From Protonemura montana (Eukaryota; Arthropoda; Insecta; Plecoptera; Nemouridae): DNA of 64,000 nt. The translations under genes and the position numbers were made by a program. This document shows, in pieces, positions 12,494-25,200 of the stretch. The stretch covers positions 10,059,660 through 10,123,659 of the forward strand of contig OX387609.1 of the NCBI GenBank assembly GCA_947568835.1. The letters run 5' to 3'. Below the pieces are notes generated by a model. That model searched no databases. It had not been told where the DNA came from and saw only the letters and a program-made list of their open reading frames with translations. The stretch's first letter is position 1. Each line of letters opens with the position of its first letter.

Positions 12494-13824
12494 CATTTTT
12501 ATTCATTTTGATTACATTATACATAATATAGAACGTCAGTAAATAATAAACAAATATTCTTCAATGGTGTAAAAACAGCGAGAAAATAAAAACTTTATAA
12601 AAACGATTGCAAATTGTTTGTCATCTATCAGAAATTTGATATTGTTGGGTAGATTGTAAAATAATAAAATACCCATTGCAGCAGGTTTTCTTTTTGGTAG
12701 TTTACTCCAGTCTGATATGGTTTTTGGAAACCAATGCATGCTGAATCATTCCTGTGTAGGAATGAATCAACTCGCCCACGAACATGAAAAGGTTGTTGCC
12801 AATATCTGATGATCGCTCCACATACCTAGTGTTCAAGGCGCTGACCCGGAGCAACGTTTATTGAGCATTGAACCGTAAAATAGCATCAGGGACTGGGACA
12901 TCTAGTTATCACGCCACTGATGTGGGTAGCCAATATCTCTACCCTTAAAAGAAGTCGGGTTTGTGTCTGATAAGTGATTGTTCGCGCTGCCGGCCAAATG
13001 GCTGAGCAGATTTTGATTTAATTTTCAGATAACGTTTACGCGTTGCATCCAAAATTGGACTCATTGTTATGGTGAAATTCACCTCAGTTCCGTGGCAAAA
13101 TGTATGGCACTTTCAGACGACCAAAACTAAAGGTGTATGAAAGGGGTTTGAGGTACTACAGCTCCCAAGAATATAAATTACAAAAAGCAAATAAAGAAAA
13201 AAAGGAAACGCAGTTATATTTTTATTGTTATTTTTTTAAGTACATTGAATATCTTCTCAATGCCTCTGCGGCTCTCTACCCCGAGCATGCGCCTTGCAAA
13301 TGAGCCCAAGACTAGAGATCAACGCGCTAAGGTCGCGAAGACAAACGCAAGATCGTGGACGTGCGTCGATAATTTGTACACATCGAGACAACGCCTAGTT
13401 GCAAAAAAAAAAAACAACACCTCGCCATTGAACTACGAGGCGATATTGTCCTAGATTTTATCACACTGGCTGGGACTCTTCAATTTCACAAATTGGCCAG
13501 GTAGATGCAAAAAAGTGTCATGCCGCCAAACAATCGGTGCTAGAGGGCAAGATGTCAACCATAGAGGGCCGTGCACCGAACATATGGGTGACCCAGTTGG
13601 GGAGGAATTCGAAATTCAATTGCATACTTTGCCAAAATCACTGGTGCTATTTCCTAGGCGGTCATACGGAGTGACTCGTCTGATCTTTGGTCTAAATTAC
13701 TAAATGGGCTTAGAGTCTGGTAAAGTTTGGTAACAAAAGTAGGAAGAACTTTTAGCTCCTAACGTTTAGAGAATAGGAAGCTTAATATGCTAATTTTGAT
13801 CATTTTCACTGGGTTTGTAGGTTT
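12493..13824. other. Gene-free stretch
   Basis: AT-rich intergenic sequence with short poly-A and poly-T tracts. No frame here has coding character or splice context, and I see no named repeat. Confidence 0.5.
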
Positions 13825-14320
13825 AATGAGAGTCCTAGCGTCAATGTTACACTTTCTGCTGAGAAAACGAGCTGGCAACACGTGGCCACGGTTGTGGCCA
13901 CTTGATGGCGCGTGTAGGCGTCTTTTTGAACAAACCTAAAAAATTACAAAATTACAACTTAAAGCATCGATACATTATATCAACCATTGACTTTAGCACA
14001 AGGATGAATTGATCGTAAACCAGTCTTAAATGCGAGTAAACTGTGAGAAAAAACAGAATGAAATTTCTCAATACGTTAAACAACAGCGTTTCCATCTCTG
14101 GTTGGACTTCGATTTAAGCTATTTTGCGAAGACATTTAAGCATTAACTCAAGACCTCCGACTGGACCTATAAAACTTGATGGTCGTATTTATTTTCTAGA
14201 GGGTTGTTCAAAAGTACTGCTTGCAAGCGCCATCGAGTGGTCAAAACCGTTACCACGTGTTGCCAGCTCGTTTGTACAACAGAAAGTCAAACATCAGCGC
14301 TGTGACTCTGACTTCCTTGG
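13825..14320. repeat. Interspersed repeat B, inverted pair
   Basis: 13825-14110 matches repeat B on the plus strand (AACGAGCTGGCAACACGTGG, CTTGATGGCGCGTGTAGGCG, TTAAATGCGAGTAAACTGTG). 14198-14320 carries the same first block inverted (CGCCATCGAGTGGTCAAAAC, CGTGTTGCCAGCTCGTTTG). The two outer ends therefore form an inverted repeat of roughly 90 bp, as in a foldback element or a head-to-head insertion. Confidence 0.6.
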
Positions 14321-14605
14321 TGTGGCACGGAGACAAAGATTGGGACATAGACATGTCAGGACTTTTGTCGCCTCCAGAGAGCCTCTAGTCGCACGGCACC
14401 CATCTCGTCGGTCATTGACTCACGCGCTGAGACGCTGTCTTGTTCGGCAACGCATGGCTTTTACATGAGTTATCGCGGCGACCGATGACGCTCTTGTGGA
14501 GCGAACGTCACTCTTTGGGTGACTGTGTGGCCATCCATGCAAGGATCAATGTTGAGATGTCCATAGTGTCCGTCTGCAGGCTCAGAATTGTTTGTGTGTC
14601 TTTGA

Positions 14606-14993
14606 TTGATTTGTGGTGTCTAACGACGCACTGTTTTGACATCTGGCTAATGGCTATGCTGCACTAGTCTAATGGGGTCGGTGAGTGAGTGGATGATGAT
14701 GATGATGAACCTAACCTAGCTTAGAAGGGAGGAGTCGGCACGTAGCCTACTCCTGTCGAAGACCAAGGGGACCACCGGTTTAACGTCCCTTCCGAAGGAC
14801 GGTACAATGTGAACAGCAGGATTCCTTCGCAAAGCCATGCTGTCGAGAGGTTAATAAGCAAGGCGAATGAATTTGTTGTACTAACCTTCAACCTGTGTAT
14901 GATGGTCACCCATCCAATACATGACTTAGCGCAGTGTTGCTTAACTTAAGTGATCTCGCGAGAACCGGTGTTTCCAACACGCCAAACCGTTCG
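14606..14993 (-). repeat. 5S-rRNA-derived SINE
   Basis: Minus-strand copy with the 5S-like head (GTTAAGCAACACTGCGCTAA, GGATGGGTGACCATC), the body (CGACAGCATGGCTTTGCGAA, CCGTCCTTCGGAAGGGACG), a (CAT)n stretch and the CCCCATTAGACTAGTGCAGC and GTCGTTAGACACC tail. It is slightly shorter in the middle than the copies at 11791 and 49726. Confidence 0.8.
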
Positions 14994-16588
14994 TTTTGTG
15001 TTTCTTTTGTAACCGTAGACCATACAAGAAAAGAAGACTTTGGAGCTGTTATTACACCTTAAAAATAAATGTTTGTGTAAACTTGAACCTTGAGAAATAT
15101 CAAAGGTGAGAGATTGAGCAGTGAGAGGTCCACCAGTCAATGAGATTTCAGCCGGAGCTCACGGCAACTCGATCAACGAGAAAAGAGCATAGGAATTTGA
15201 CCAAAACTTGCCAATATTAGCTCAAGCTGTTTCCTATAGGATACCTCTGATTCAAATGTATTTTTTGTTTGTCTCCATAAATAATTAACGGATATGTCAT
15301 CCATGAGAATGCATTTTTTTTTCAAGTAGTTCAATGCGCTAGGTGCTAGGGGCCCAATGTATCCCGTGTTGTTTCAGCTACGTTTTTTTCTAAGCACTCG
15401 AGCGAAAAACCTTCAGCGTTGATCATTTTTGGTCGAGGTTTTGGCTACTGGATTTTTTACAAACAATTTATTGCGATAAGGGAAAACATACTTAAGTGCT
15501 AACGTTTAATTTTCAGAGGTGATGCTCCTTTTGAGTAACTTTTGTAGAAGAGTACTTGTAAAACCTCGAAAAACAAAACATCTTCACAATCACACGACCT
15601 AAGCTTTAAAATGAAATGAAAACGGTGGACATAATCGGAGATGTTTTGCAGTGTTTTTGAGAATGACATTTGACCCGCATGTCATCCAAAACGACCGGTG
15701 GCGCCTCTGTCGAAAAAGCATCTTCTCTCGCTGCCCGGAGTTTAGATCTTGGTGTTTTTGAGATCAATTTATTTCCACAAATTCCAAACGATGTTCAGTT
15801 TCAACCGACTATTGGGTGTTGCCATCTTTAGAGGTCAAGGCTGATCCACCAACTACAGTTTAACTAAAAAAAAAACAAAAAAAAACAATGCAAGGAGTGG
15901 TTTCACGGCCCCCGGGTGACATTTTCGCCGTTGATTCGCCTCTCATTCATTGCAGAGTCAACTAATAACTGGCGCGAACTGATCAGTGTTATATCGCCCT
16001 CTTACATCCTGCGTTTGGCACATTCCAGACATAACTGCGTCATCTCGAGTTCATAGGAAATCTCTGCTAGATCAGCGTAACGTGCCTGCCTGTGAGCTGG
16101 CTACCATTACCATTGCTAATTTGAATCGGAGATTAAAGAACAGAGATTTGGATGTTTGCTGTGATTTCTTTCAACCACTGAGATAAAATCCTTTATGTCC
16201 ATATGACTGTAACTACGCCCATTGAATTGCATGCAATTTTGATTTTTTTAATAATGCTGAAGGTATAAGAGCTGACCCTGGTTACAGCACAGATTGTTAC
16301 AGCTTATATTCTTCGTGCTATTTAGTCAGTTTGTTCAGTTTAATAATTCAGTCATAATGGCATTTTGTCAGAATCGTACTATCTTCCCCCAACCACCTAC
16401 CATTTAAAGAATTCTACGGAACACTGCATTTCCGGGCACTACTATCAAGATTTTTCATGAAATACTGCATCATTACTGCTTGGCGATGAAACCACGGCAC
16501 TGCTCCTTTCGAAAATGGTCAACTCTGTCATACCGATATAAATATGTCCAAACATCACCTACAAAGCTTTGGGTTGAAAACAAAATTC
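14994..16588. other. Gene-free stretch
   Basis: Intergenic sequence with poly-A and poly-T runs. No convincing exon, RNA gene or repeat was found before the tRNA gene. Confidence 0.5.
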
Positions 16589-16680
16589 TTCCCCAGGTGA
16601 GGCTCGAACTCACAACCCCGGCATTGCTCACATTGCACTGATTATAAGTACCGTGCGCTAACCAATTGCGCCACTGGGGA
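16589..16680 (-). tRNA. trnI-UAU: tRNA-Ile (anticodon UAU) with 18-nt intron
   Basis: Read on the minus strand, the arms fold cleanly. The acceptor stem TCCCCAG/CTGGGGA pairs over 7 bp. The D arm is GCGC-AATTGGTTA-GCGC. The anticodon stem CGGTA/TGCCG encloses loop CTTATAA (anticodon TAT at 34-36). The T arm GTGAG-TTCGAGC-CTCAC pairs perfectly, and the discriminator is A. An 18-nt intron (ATCAGTGCAATGTGAGCA) follows position 37, the canonical eukaryotic site; tRNA-Ile(UAU) genes commonly carry such introns. A TTTT terminator-like run follows within about 10 nt. The mature length is 74 nt. The first pair is U1-A72 instead of the usual G-C. Confidence 0.93.
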
Positions 16681-16805
16681 GACTGACATCCGAGCGGGTA
16701 GGAATCAGTTCCAACCAATATTCTGATCACCTGCTCCGTGGGAAATATCTTTAGGACCGCCAAAATCTGACGCAAAACTGGACTGGTTTGCCGTTCTATT
16801 TAAAG

Positions 16806-16880
16806 ACCCAGCCGGTTCTGACGGGAAGTTAAGCACATGCTTGCAATAAGATTTGTTTTGAGTTGGTGACCACCAGACAT
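16806..16880 (+). repeat. 5S-like SINE fragment
   Basis: A short degraded piece with GGGAAGTTAAGCACATGC and GAGTTGGTGACCACC, matching the box A and box C order of the 5S-derived SINEs. The rest of the element is missing. Confidence 0.45.
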
Positions 16881-17159
16881 ATCTTGCTTCCTCTACTACT
16901 GATTTCTAACCGACTGTTCTTTTGCGAAATTCGATATTTTGAGTTGAAGTGGATTGCGCTATCTTGGCTACCACATATTATATGGACACTCCTAAGCTTT
17001 TTTCGTGAAATTCAATCTAAATATGATAATTATAATTGCTTAAAGGATATATCCTCGATCTTAAAATTTATCGCCATATATAGTGCCAAAAACGCAAATA
17101 AATTCAATTTTTTCTTTGGAAAAACTTAAAAAAATCGTCTATTTCCTGTTTGATAAAAT

Positions 17160-17305
17160 GCCGCTTGCGTGACGTCACTCCAGGTAAGTACTGTCAGCAA
17201 TTACACTCGGCCTGGTGGCACCTGGTCATGCAAAGAGGCCTGGCTGTCAGTTTGGTGCAGCGCGTCCACGATCGCGTCGCATTGTTTCGTACAACAGTGT
17301 GAAAA
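17160..17305. repeat. Dispersed repeat F, copy 1
   Basis: Contains GTGACGTCACTCCAG, GGCTGTCAGTTTGGTGCAGC, GATCGCGTCGCA and AGTGTGAAAA. The same blocks in the same order occur at 40865-41020. Its function is unknown. A GTAAGT donor-like site at 17180 lies inside it, but the frame leading to it contains a TAA, so it is not accepted as the first exon of the Spatzle-like gene. Confidence 0.5.
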
Positions 17306-17349
17306 TTAACACAAATCAACCGATTCTGACCTGACCTCTTACCTTGCAG

Positions 17350-20009
17350 GTGGTGCACTGTGCATTAGTTTGCCTGCTCGGCGTCGCGACGGCGTCGGCG
17401 CGGACGGACGGCGCCAAGTGCGACGGCGCCGGTAACCAGCTCAAGTACCTCTGGGGCGACGCACTCTCTGACCCCACCGACTGCATCGGTCCACAAGGTT
17501 ACCCCTATCCCTCGTGAGTGGCACATGCATTCTTTTGGTACCAACAGTTTTGCAACAGCACCCCCAAAGTCCCCGTTGAAATGCTCACAAGACAGCTTGT
17601 TTTTATTGTTCTTCACCCATTAAACAACATCATGGGTCAAGTGTCGTGGATGTGGGTGACCATCCAGAGATTTTCTTAAGTAACAATTAAAAGCATGGGT
17701 GAATTGAAGAATCCATGTTACCCTGGTGGTGGCCGTTGGTTTTGATGGACTATAGCAGGCTATGTTCTAGCAAGCAGGTTTACCATCAATTCCACCTGAG
17801 GCTAGTTCAACTAAATTGGACCAAGAAATGTAGTCTTTACCCCTTCAGGTTGCAATATCTGAGTAAGCTTTATTCGTGGTAGCCTTGCCCCATAAGGATG
17901 GAATATCTGTGTAAGCGTGTAATTAGTTTTTATCCCCAATTTAAACCCCTGCTCCATCCTGTTCGACAGAGCCGCGATTGCCAAGTCATTCCGATCGTCG
18001 AGCATGTGGACTGGCGGGTCACGTTCGGGCCGTGCCATGAAGACGATGGACCCACACGTGACGGCACGTGCGTTGCTTCAGAGCTACCAGCTGGCGAACG
18101 ACAACTCTCACGGCACAGTCACGAGGGGAGGTACGATTCCATGCTAGCCAACAATAAGGTGGACATTTGGACCGTGCGGTCGGTCGCCACTTTAATCAGG
18201 TCTGCGTACCGATCATGGAACTTTTGCGGTTCCGATGCCATTTGTTTTTTAATAATGACAACTCTCATTTAATAAATGTGTGCTGAAAATGTATTGATCA
18301 TATCGTCACAGTAAATTCTGTTACCCGAGCAGTGTGGGGTGTTGGTAGCACCGGTCTTTGTGAGATCACCGAAGTTAAGCAACACTGCGATGACCAGTAC
18401 TGTTTGGGAGAGAGGTTGGAGGGATGAATGTTAGTACAGCAACTTCACTTGCCTTGCTTATCGACCTCTCGACAGCATGGATTTGTGGAGGAACCCTGTT
18501 GTTCGCTTTGGACCATCCTTCGGAAGGACGAACTTCCTAGACCTTGTCTAGGTAACCTTAACGTTTGCTTGTTCTCATCGATTGAATTGGTTGTTCCCAA
18601 TCGTAGCGCGCTCGAACCTCGGAGGGTACTCGGAGCGTGACAGCTGCCGCGGAACTCCCGCTCGTCTCTGCAAGACCCGGTATAACACGACGGCGCCGAT
18701 GTACGGCGTGTCCTTGACGTCAGGACAACCTGTCACTATCGTGCAGAAGTTCCCCGACCTGTTGCAGCAGGTCGTCTTTGAGACATGCGAGTGAGTTAAA
18801 CCATTTGTTCTTTTGTTATCGGAAAATTGTCAGGACTGCTCAAACCTCTGAAGAAGTAACTAGTATATGTTACGAAACGTCAGGAAATTTAATAGCCCTT
18901 TACTTAGCATTCAAAACCCAGTTCAAATAGTTTTTCTAAAAACTTGTGCTAAGGATAAATCAAGTAGACATGAGTCTAAAAACCATTATAATTTATAAGA
19001 AGATTAATCAAGTTGAAATAAGTTAAAACAAAACTAAAATAAGCATATTTGCTGGCTGAATTGGGACATCTGAAACGTACTTGCACTGTAAACAAATATA
19101 CTCTGAGTTGCTGGTCATCATGCGATAGATATTTTACCAGGCTTTTAGTTGGTCAGATTCCCAGCACTAATTTTAAACTCTCGGTGCAAAAAATGAATAT
19201 AACTTTACTGACAAAATTGGTGGTTGCTCAGAGGTGGAGTCACCGTTGTTTCGAGTGTTAAGAAATGCCATTTCGTTATTTCTCGCAGATTACTTGCATT
19301 TGAGACAGGTTTACACTCAAATAATTGTTATAACCTAAGCTATTATTATACGAGTATCAATATTTTAAGTCACAATTATTATTTTATTGTTGTGTTTGTT
19401 AAAAAGCATGACCACAAGCGGTTGGCACCTACCGTTACCACGTGTTGCCGGCTCGTTTGCTTAGCAGAAAGTTTAAAATAAGCGCTGTGACACCGATTAT
19501 ATCTTCAATCCCAATGATTTTACAAAAAACTGATTGCAATCCAGTGAACTCAGTAAGTTTTATATCACAACTGTTTCTAGGCCTTGAAAATGTTCAAATA
19601 AACTGGCTTTTGATTATTGTGGTTTCACTAGTGTTTCTCTGTTGTAAAGGGTTTTTAATCCTTAAAAAGACATGGCATACTGACGTCTCGGCAGAGTAAG
19701 GAATACAAACCCTATGCAGCTGACACAAAAATCATCAACCATCGGCTCTCAAAATGTCAAAAAAATAAAACCGTCTCTAACCGCTGATTTCCTCCATGCA
19801 GGTCTACCGAGTGCGACGTTGTCCGCGGCGAATGCACCCAGACTTACGTTCCCTACCTGTTCCTCGTGATCCCCCTCGGTCCTGTCACCCTCACCGGGCA
19901 AGACTACGTCCTCGTCGAGAGCGGCTGCGTTTGCAAGCCCAAGTATGCGGCGGCGGCAGCAAGCGCAAGCGCAGACACCAGTGCCAAGTCCGTGATACCT
20001 CATCTCTGA
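17350..20009 (+). CDS. Spatzle-like cystine-knot cytokine, 5' exon missing
   Basis: Exons are 17350-17513, 17970-18130, 18607-18790 and 19802-20009; all are in phase and give 238 residues to the TGA. The first listed exon opens with the end of a signal peptide (VVHCALVCLLGVATASA), so the initiator Met lies in an upstream exon that I could not find. The middle exon encodes a low-complexity pro-region. The C-terminal domain has seven cysteines: CRGTPARLC, VVFETCESTEC, GECTQTYVPYLFLVIPLGP and a final SGCVCKPK. That spacing, with a xYVPYLFL strand between Cys5 and Cys6 and a terminal CxC, fits the Spatzle/neurotrophin cystine knot. Family knowledge: Spatzle proteins are secreted pro-cytokines, cleaved to release the knot, that bind Toll receptors in immunity and development. 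Trunk or PTTH-type ligands are alternatives. A fragment of 5S SINE sits in the intron before the third exon. Confidence 0.78.
17851..17920 (+). repeat. ~46-bp minisatellite unit, first locus
   Basis: About one and a half units of a dispersed tandem repeat: GAGTAAGCTTTATTCGTGGT, AGCCTTGCCCCATAAGGATG and GAATATCTGTGTAAGC. The same unit is tandem at 26215-26340 and 30055-30230. Confidence 0.65.
18326..18545 (+). repeat. 5S-rRNA-derived SINE, truncated
   Basis: Plus-strand copy in an intron of the Spatzle-like gene. The head has GAGATCACCGAAGTTAAGCA and ACACTGCG, then GGGAGAGAGGTTGGAGGGAT, TCGACCTCTCGACAGCATGG and CATCCTTCGGAAGGAC. The box C part and the 3' tail are missing. Confidence 0.75.
18890..19505 (-). 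repeat. Interspersed repeat B, minus copy
   Basis: Reverse-complement blocks are in the order expected for repeat B: AACGAGCCGGCAACACGTGG near 19450, TCAAATGCAAGTAATCTGCG near 19295, TTTTTAGACTCATGTCTACT near 18970 and TTTTGAATGCTAAGTA near 18915. With 10428-10980 this is the best-preserved copy. It lies in the last intron of the Spatzle-like gene. Confidence 0.65.
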
Positions 20010-22203
20010 ATGCGATCGCTCAATCTTATAATCGCGTGACAAGTTGTTGGGCTTGGTTGAAGAGATCAGCCGTGTTTGCTTGCAATGAGAGAAAATGTTT
20101 CCGTCATCTCAGGTTTTTCCCGATTCCTAGTTGAACTATTTAAAGAAGCGCCATTTAAAATGGCTGAAGCACAGCCTTCTTGTATTAGCTTTTACTTGCA
20201 GATATTGTAAGAAGGCATAGTTGATCAATTATTGTTCTTGATTATCCTGAAAACACAATGTGTGCATGCACCGAAATAGTCTTCCCTTTTTTGCAACTTC
20301 CTGAAATTGGTTTCAGTTCTCAAAAACACATTTTAATGTTCAAGGAAACTTTCTTCTCCGTGCTTGCTAGCACGATAGCAACGACTAGCCTCTTCGATTG
20401 CGAATGATCGTTCAATTTATCCTGTGTCGTGGATTTTTTTATGGCCTTTTTCAGGTCTAGGATGAAGTTGCATTGTGATTGGTTGTACTTAAAAGTGATT
20501 TGGTTAGTTTTGTCGCCAAATTTTATGTTTGTGCTTGTCAAGGTGTTAAGAGCTCAATGAAAATGTGAATTTACTGAATATGGCATGGGAAAAAAATCTT
20601 TGTGGAGTCTTCTTATTAGATTGCTGACTATCAGTACCAATGAAAAAATAAATTAGGAGGGTTTAAAATTGAAATTACGTCAGCGTCATCTGCGATGTCC
20701 GAATTGAAAATGTAGTTGCAGTTATTTTGTGATGACGCCATGAAGAAGATCCGTTTATTTGTTTTGCTCAGTAATAGCGTAATAGTGTTTTATTTTTATA
20801 CCATATAGTTTGCCATGACTTTAGGAAGATTTGAAAATGCTAGAAAGTTTAAGGCCGGCATCACGTTTGTATTGCGAATTGGAGATAATGTAGGCTTCGT
20901 ATTTATGTTCAAGTAAATTAATTTAATGTAATTAGGTAGTTAGAATTTTATTTATTTGGTTTGATTACAAAGATGATTTGAATTTCTGATAGTGGTTTGT
21001 ACCTTTTATTCTGTCTAACGAAGGTTGATCTATCTCCTTATCCATGTCCATCTCTATCCATCTATCTCAATTGAGTTCCAAATTGTAGAAGAATGGGTAT
21101 CTATGGAATGAAACTTGCTGAGATAGAAAGGCTATTTTCGTTTACTTACACTAGACGACCGTTTTTGGCACACTTTTCATAGAATAAGAAAATTAAATTA
21201 GTTTATTTTTATGTTTATTTACGACATCGCTACTTTGTTTCCCACAAGAATTTAAGTTATCGAGAGCTATAATTGATTTGCATGCAGAGTGGAAATAGAA
21301 GGTAGGTTGATTACATTTCATATAACATTCCGAGTTGTAGGTAGATGTACAAACAATTTGTAGTTAACTGCAATACCAAAGTGCAGACATTCGAACGCAG
21401 TATGTGTCTCCGTTTGTACCATTGAATAGTTCTAGTTCCGAAGTAGAACTTCGTAAAATCTTAAACTGTGTAATAGGTGGTTAGTTAGGATTGCGTCTCA
21501 CTTTCTTGTCTAATTAACCCTAACTGCGAACATTCGATTTATTTTTACATTTTTAAAGTTAAAACGTTGGTTAAAACTCCCTCACAGCGATTGTATTCTA
21601 TTGTGCTGCGATCTACCGCCTAACAATGGCCGTCACAAAGCTAACTTCAAGGGAACGAGGACACAAAATGGCTATGGCATTTTATACTTATTTTACACAC
21701 ATATGCATTTAGACGATGGTGCTGTGGTTTCTTGGTTGCTAGCTTGCGCCGGTGCGACGGGAATTAAGGTATTTGATGTTTTACCTACTTATTTCCGCCC
21801 TTGTTTCGATTATTTATGGGTTTGGGTGGTCTGTGTGCAACAGTTCCCGACCTACGAGCTTACGAATTTATCCACTGACTGTCCTCTGCGTTTTGTATCT
21901 TTGCTAATTAGAGAATATGAAATGTATTTTGAGACTTTGTTGACTTGACTTTTGGGTTATTAAGACTGTGTGCTCATTACTCTCTGGCCCTTGTCCCAAA
22001 CATATTTTCTTGCAGTCGTATCTAAGCACAGCCTAATGCCACTTTACAACGAACCGAAACGTACTACCTGTTAATGTCTGGGTCCAAAAAATCTCAAGCC
22101 CTGATTAAAAACATATCATTTTCTCTCATATTCCAGAATCGAGATGTCGGTACTGAAGCTTACGATGTCTGGCGTGTGGTCTTCGTGATTGTAGAACAAT
22201 GTG
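20010..22203. other. 3'UTR and intergenic stretch
   Basis: The 3'UTR of the Spatzle-like gene probably extends to an AATAAA near 20647. The rest is AT-rich without a convincing frame. Just before ATG 22204, TTCGTGATTGTAG could be a 3' splice site joining an untranslated first exon, so the promoter of the large gene may lie further upstream. Confidence 0.45.
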
Positions 22204-25200
22204 ATGGAGAACTCGACAAAGGATGCACTCATGACCATTTCGCTAAGCGATTTTGTACAGCTGTATCCGGACGTACCTATTACTACGGAAGAAGCCGGTG
22301 GCAATAACAGCATTCTTGTGATGAACCCAAACATGGATTTTATCCCACAAGATGGCCACATCATGTTGGACCAAAACACTGGCCAACCGATTCAGATACA
22401 GACGTTACAACCAACAGACATGCGACAGTGCCATCCACAGCAGTAAGTTGTGAGCTACATAGTCTGTAGGTTATTACAGTGCTTGTGTTGATTTAATTAA
22501 AATGGTCCTTCTCTTGGACAGATTCTATGAAATTCAGTGAGACACTCAGTTGCAATCAACTTAAATGTCATTCTGTCATGTGCTTGGTGAACCTCTTTGT
22601 ATATTATCTTTGAAATGATTTAACTTTAAAAAGAATGGGAAAGTATGCACAATGAATTTTAAAGGAAATACTTAAGAGCTATTCCATGTACTTATGTAAT
22701 TTTATCGGCGTAGTAAGTACGGGACCGGAGGGTGTTCGTCCCTTAAACTACCTGTACTACCCGTAATTTTTTTACAGCTCCAAATTAAATCCTATGCACG
22801 TGTTAAAAACGATGATTAAATTCACTTTGAGTAAAAAATAACTCGTCAGTTTAGATTGAGTCGTACGAACATTCCTGCTCGCTGAACTTTTCGAAAATAT
22901 TATTAACTTATTACTGCGTGGCATTTTTGACGTGTTCTGAATTTCTACATTTACATGCAAATTGTATCATTTCTGGACATGGCTACTTTTCTTATTCAGT
23001 TTTCTTGTATCAATATGAACTTGGCATGTTAGTGAAAGGGGGGAGGTAATAATGAGTGGATTGTTCAATGCCAAAATACCAATCCAAAATGTCACTGGAA
23101 ACACGAGGATTTTATTAATAAAAAAACTTCTCCAAAATTCTCTCCTTTTGCACCATAGACAAAAGGTTTCAGTGGATATTTAACATTTTCACATAGTTTT
23201 CTCCCCAAGCTTAAAATCCTGGCTAGTCAGCGATATAAACGACTTACGTATTAACTCTTAAATTAACCATTCAATTATTTTTTTTGTTCCAGAATTATAA
23301 GTGTCATCCATTCAGAGCCCGTCGTCATGAACGGGCAACGAGATTCTGCAGGCATTCCAGTCTCGTACCAAAACAGTATGGTGATACCAAACCAAATTCT
23401 ACAGAACCACGTCATGTCGAACCAAATGATGCCGAATCAAGTGATGCCTAACCAAGTAATGTCAAACCAAGTCATACCTGCCCAACTACTAATTAACCAC
23501 GATCAGCATCTACAACAGCAAGTGAATCTCCAACAAATAATGCTACAACAGCATTTGATGAACGATCAACAACGAATACACGCAAAGCAGAGCGCTCAGG
23601 AAAACAGCCACGTTCAGCTACAGAAGCAGTTGTCGGAGCAAGAACGAAGGCATCAGCAGCAACAGCAGCAATTACAATTACAAAACCAGCAAGAGCAGGA
23701 TATTAAAGACAATTCCCAAGAATTATATACTCCTTGTTATCAATCTAATGATACGCAAAATCAGCAGATTTTCAACGTTATTGCAGACGGTAATGGCTAT
23801 CAACCTGTGAAGAATGTCAAAGTGATTCAAACGCAAACGGCGTCGCCAGGTAATCAATTCGCAATACCGTACAGAGGATTTGCGCCACGTAACTTATTAA
23901 CCTTTATATAAAACCCGTAATCTTGATGAAGTTATTTTCCTTAGACAGGCTATGTTGGTTTATAGGTATGTTTCACTTTGCATTTGGAAATCGATACTCG
24001 TTATCGAAATTACAAAAATTGGGTGAAATTGTCTAGAAATGGTTCTAATTTCTACATTATTTGTGAGCTTTATCCAACGTGACATTAAAAGGCAACGTGA
24101 TGGGGTTCAAAAGAGAATTTTATCTAAAATCGGCTGGCAACTAAAGATTGAGGCATTTTTCAATTAAGGTAAAAAAATGTATGAGATTAAAAACCAACGT
24201 TTGTAATTTAGGCATTCTTGAATCATAACCATGTTATAGGACAGTTTTTGGAAGGCCAGTATTCACCCATCTAAAATTAATAACATAAGTAGCCTTATTT
24301 TACAGTTTTGTGGTATAAAATGGGGAAATGGAGAAAAGGAATGCTACTTACTAAAGATAAAAAAGCTGGGTGCTAATTGCTATCAGGTGGAAGCAAAGGT
24401 TGTACAAAGTTTTGGCCATGTTGCTTGTGAAATTAGAGTAGAATATTCTATGTTTTGAAAAACCAACGTTACGCTAAGTGATTATGGGTTTTAGATTCAT
24501 GTCTACTTTACCTAACCTTGGCACTAGTTAAAAAAAAATATATATTTATATATATTTGCAAGTGAATTTTTGAATACTTAGTTAAAAGCAACTAATTTCA
24601 CCAGTAACTACATCAAGGGTGGTAGCAGTTGTATGTCAAAGTGGTTCAAATGGAAAGTATAATAAATAAATAACTGCAATTACTGACGAAGCTTACACTA
24701 CACTAAGCTCTTTGACTTGCAAAAACAGTTTCCTTTTTTTAACAACCTTCGTGCTTTGCCGCAGACCCCACGACCAACTCGCCCTCGACGGTCTCGTTCG
24801 TCCAGATGGGTTCGTTTGAGCCAACGCCCGTCGTTGTCCAGCCGTCTGCTAAGTTGTCCTTGCGAGATTGCAGACCTCCGAAGCATGCGACGTACCCAGC
24901 CAAGACCACGTCTTCAAGAACCGTCATACAAAGGTTATACTCGAAGCTTTTCAGGCCAATCTTTTGTTGGCTGTAATACCACCAGTCAGAGGTGCAGAGA
25001 GTGTTTTAAACTTTCTTAGGAGAGTCTTTGTTTGATTCATGTCCATCTTGTCGGGTGTCAAAATTTTAACCCGTCTCGACTCGACCATCTAAGCTGTGTT
25101 GCCTACTCAAGTACCTACCACCACCCCTTCCCATCAGGAGGGTCTTTGTTCGATTCATGTTCATCTCCAGGTGGACACATTTCAACTTGTTCCCTAGTAG

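Noticed and set aside
17154..17180. First exon of the Spatzle-like gene ending at CTCCAG|GTAAGT
   Set aside because: The frame required by exon 17350 has a TAA just upstream and no Met after it; the site lies in dispersed repeat F.
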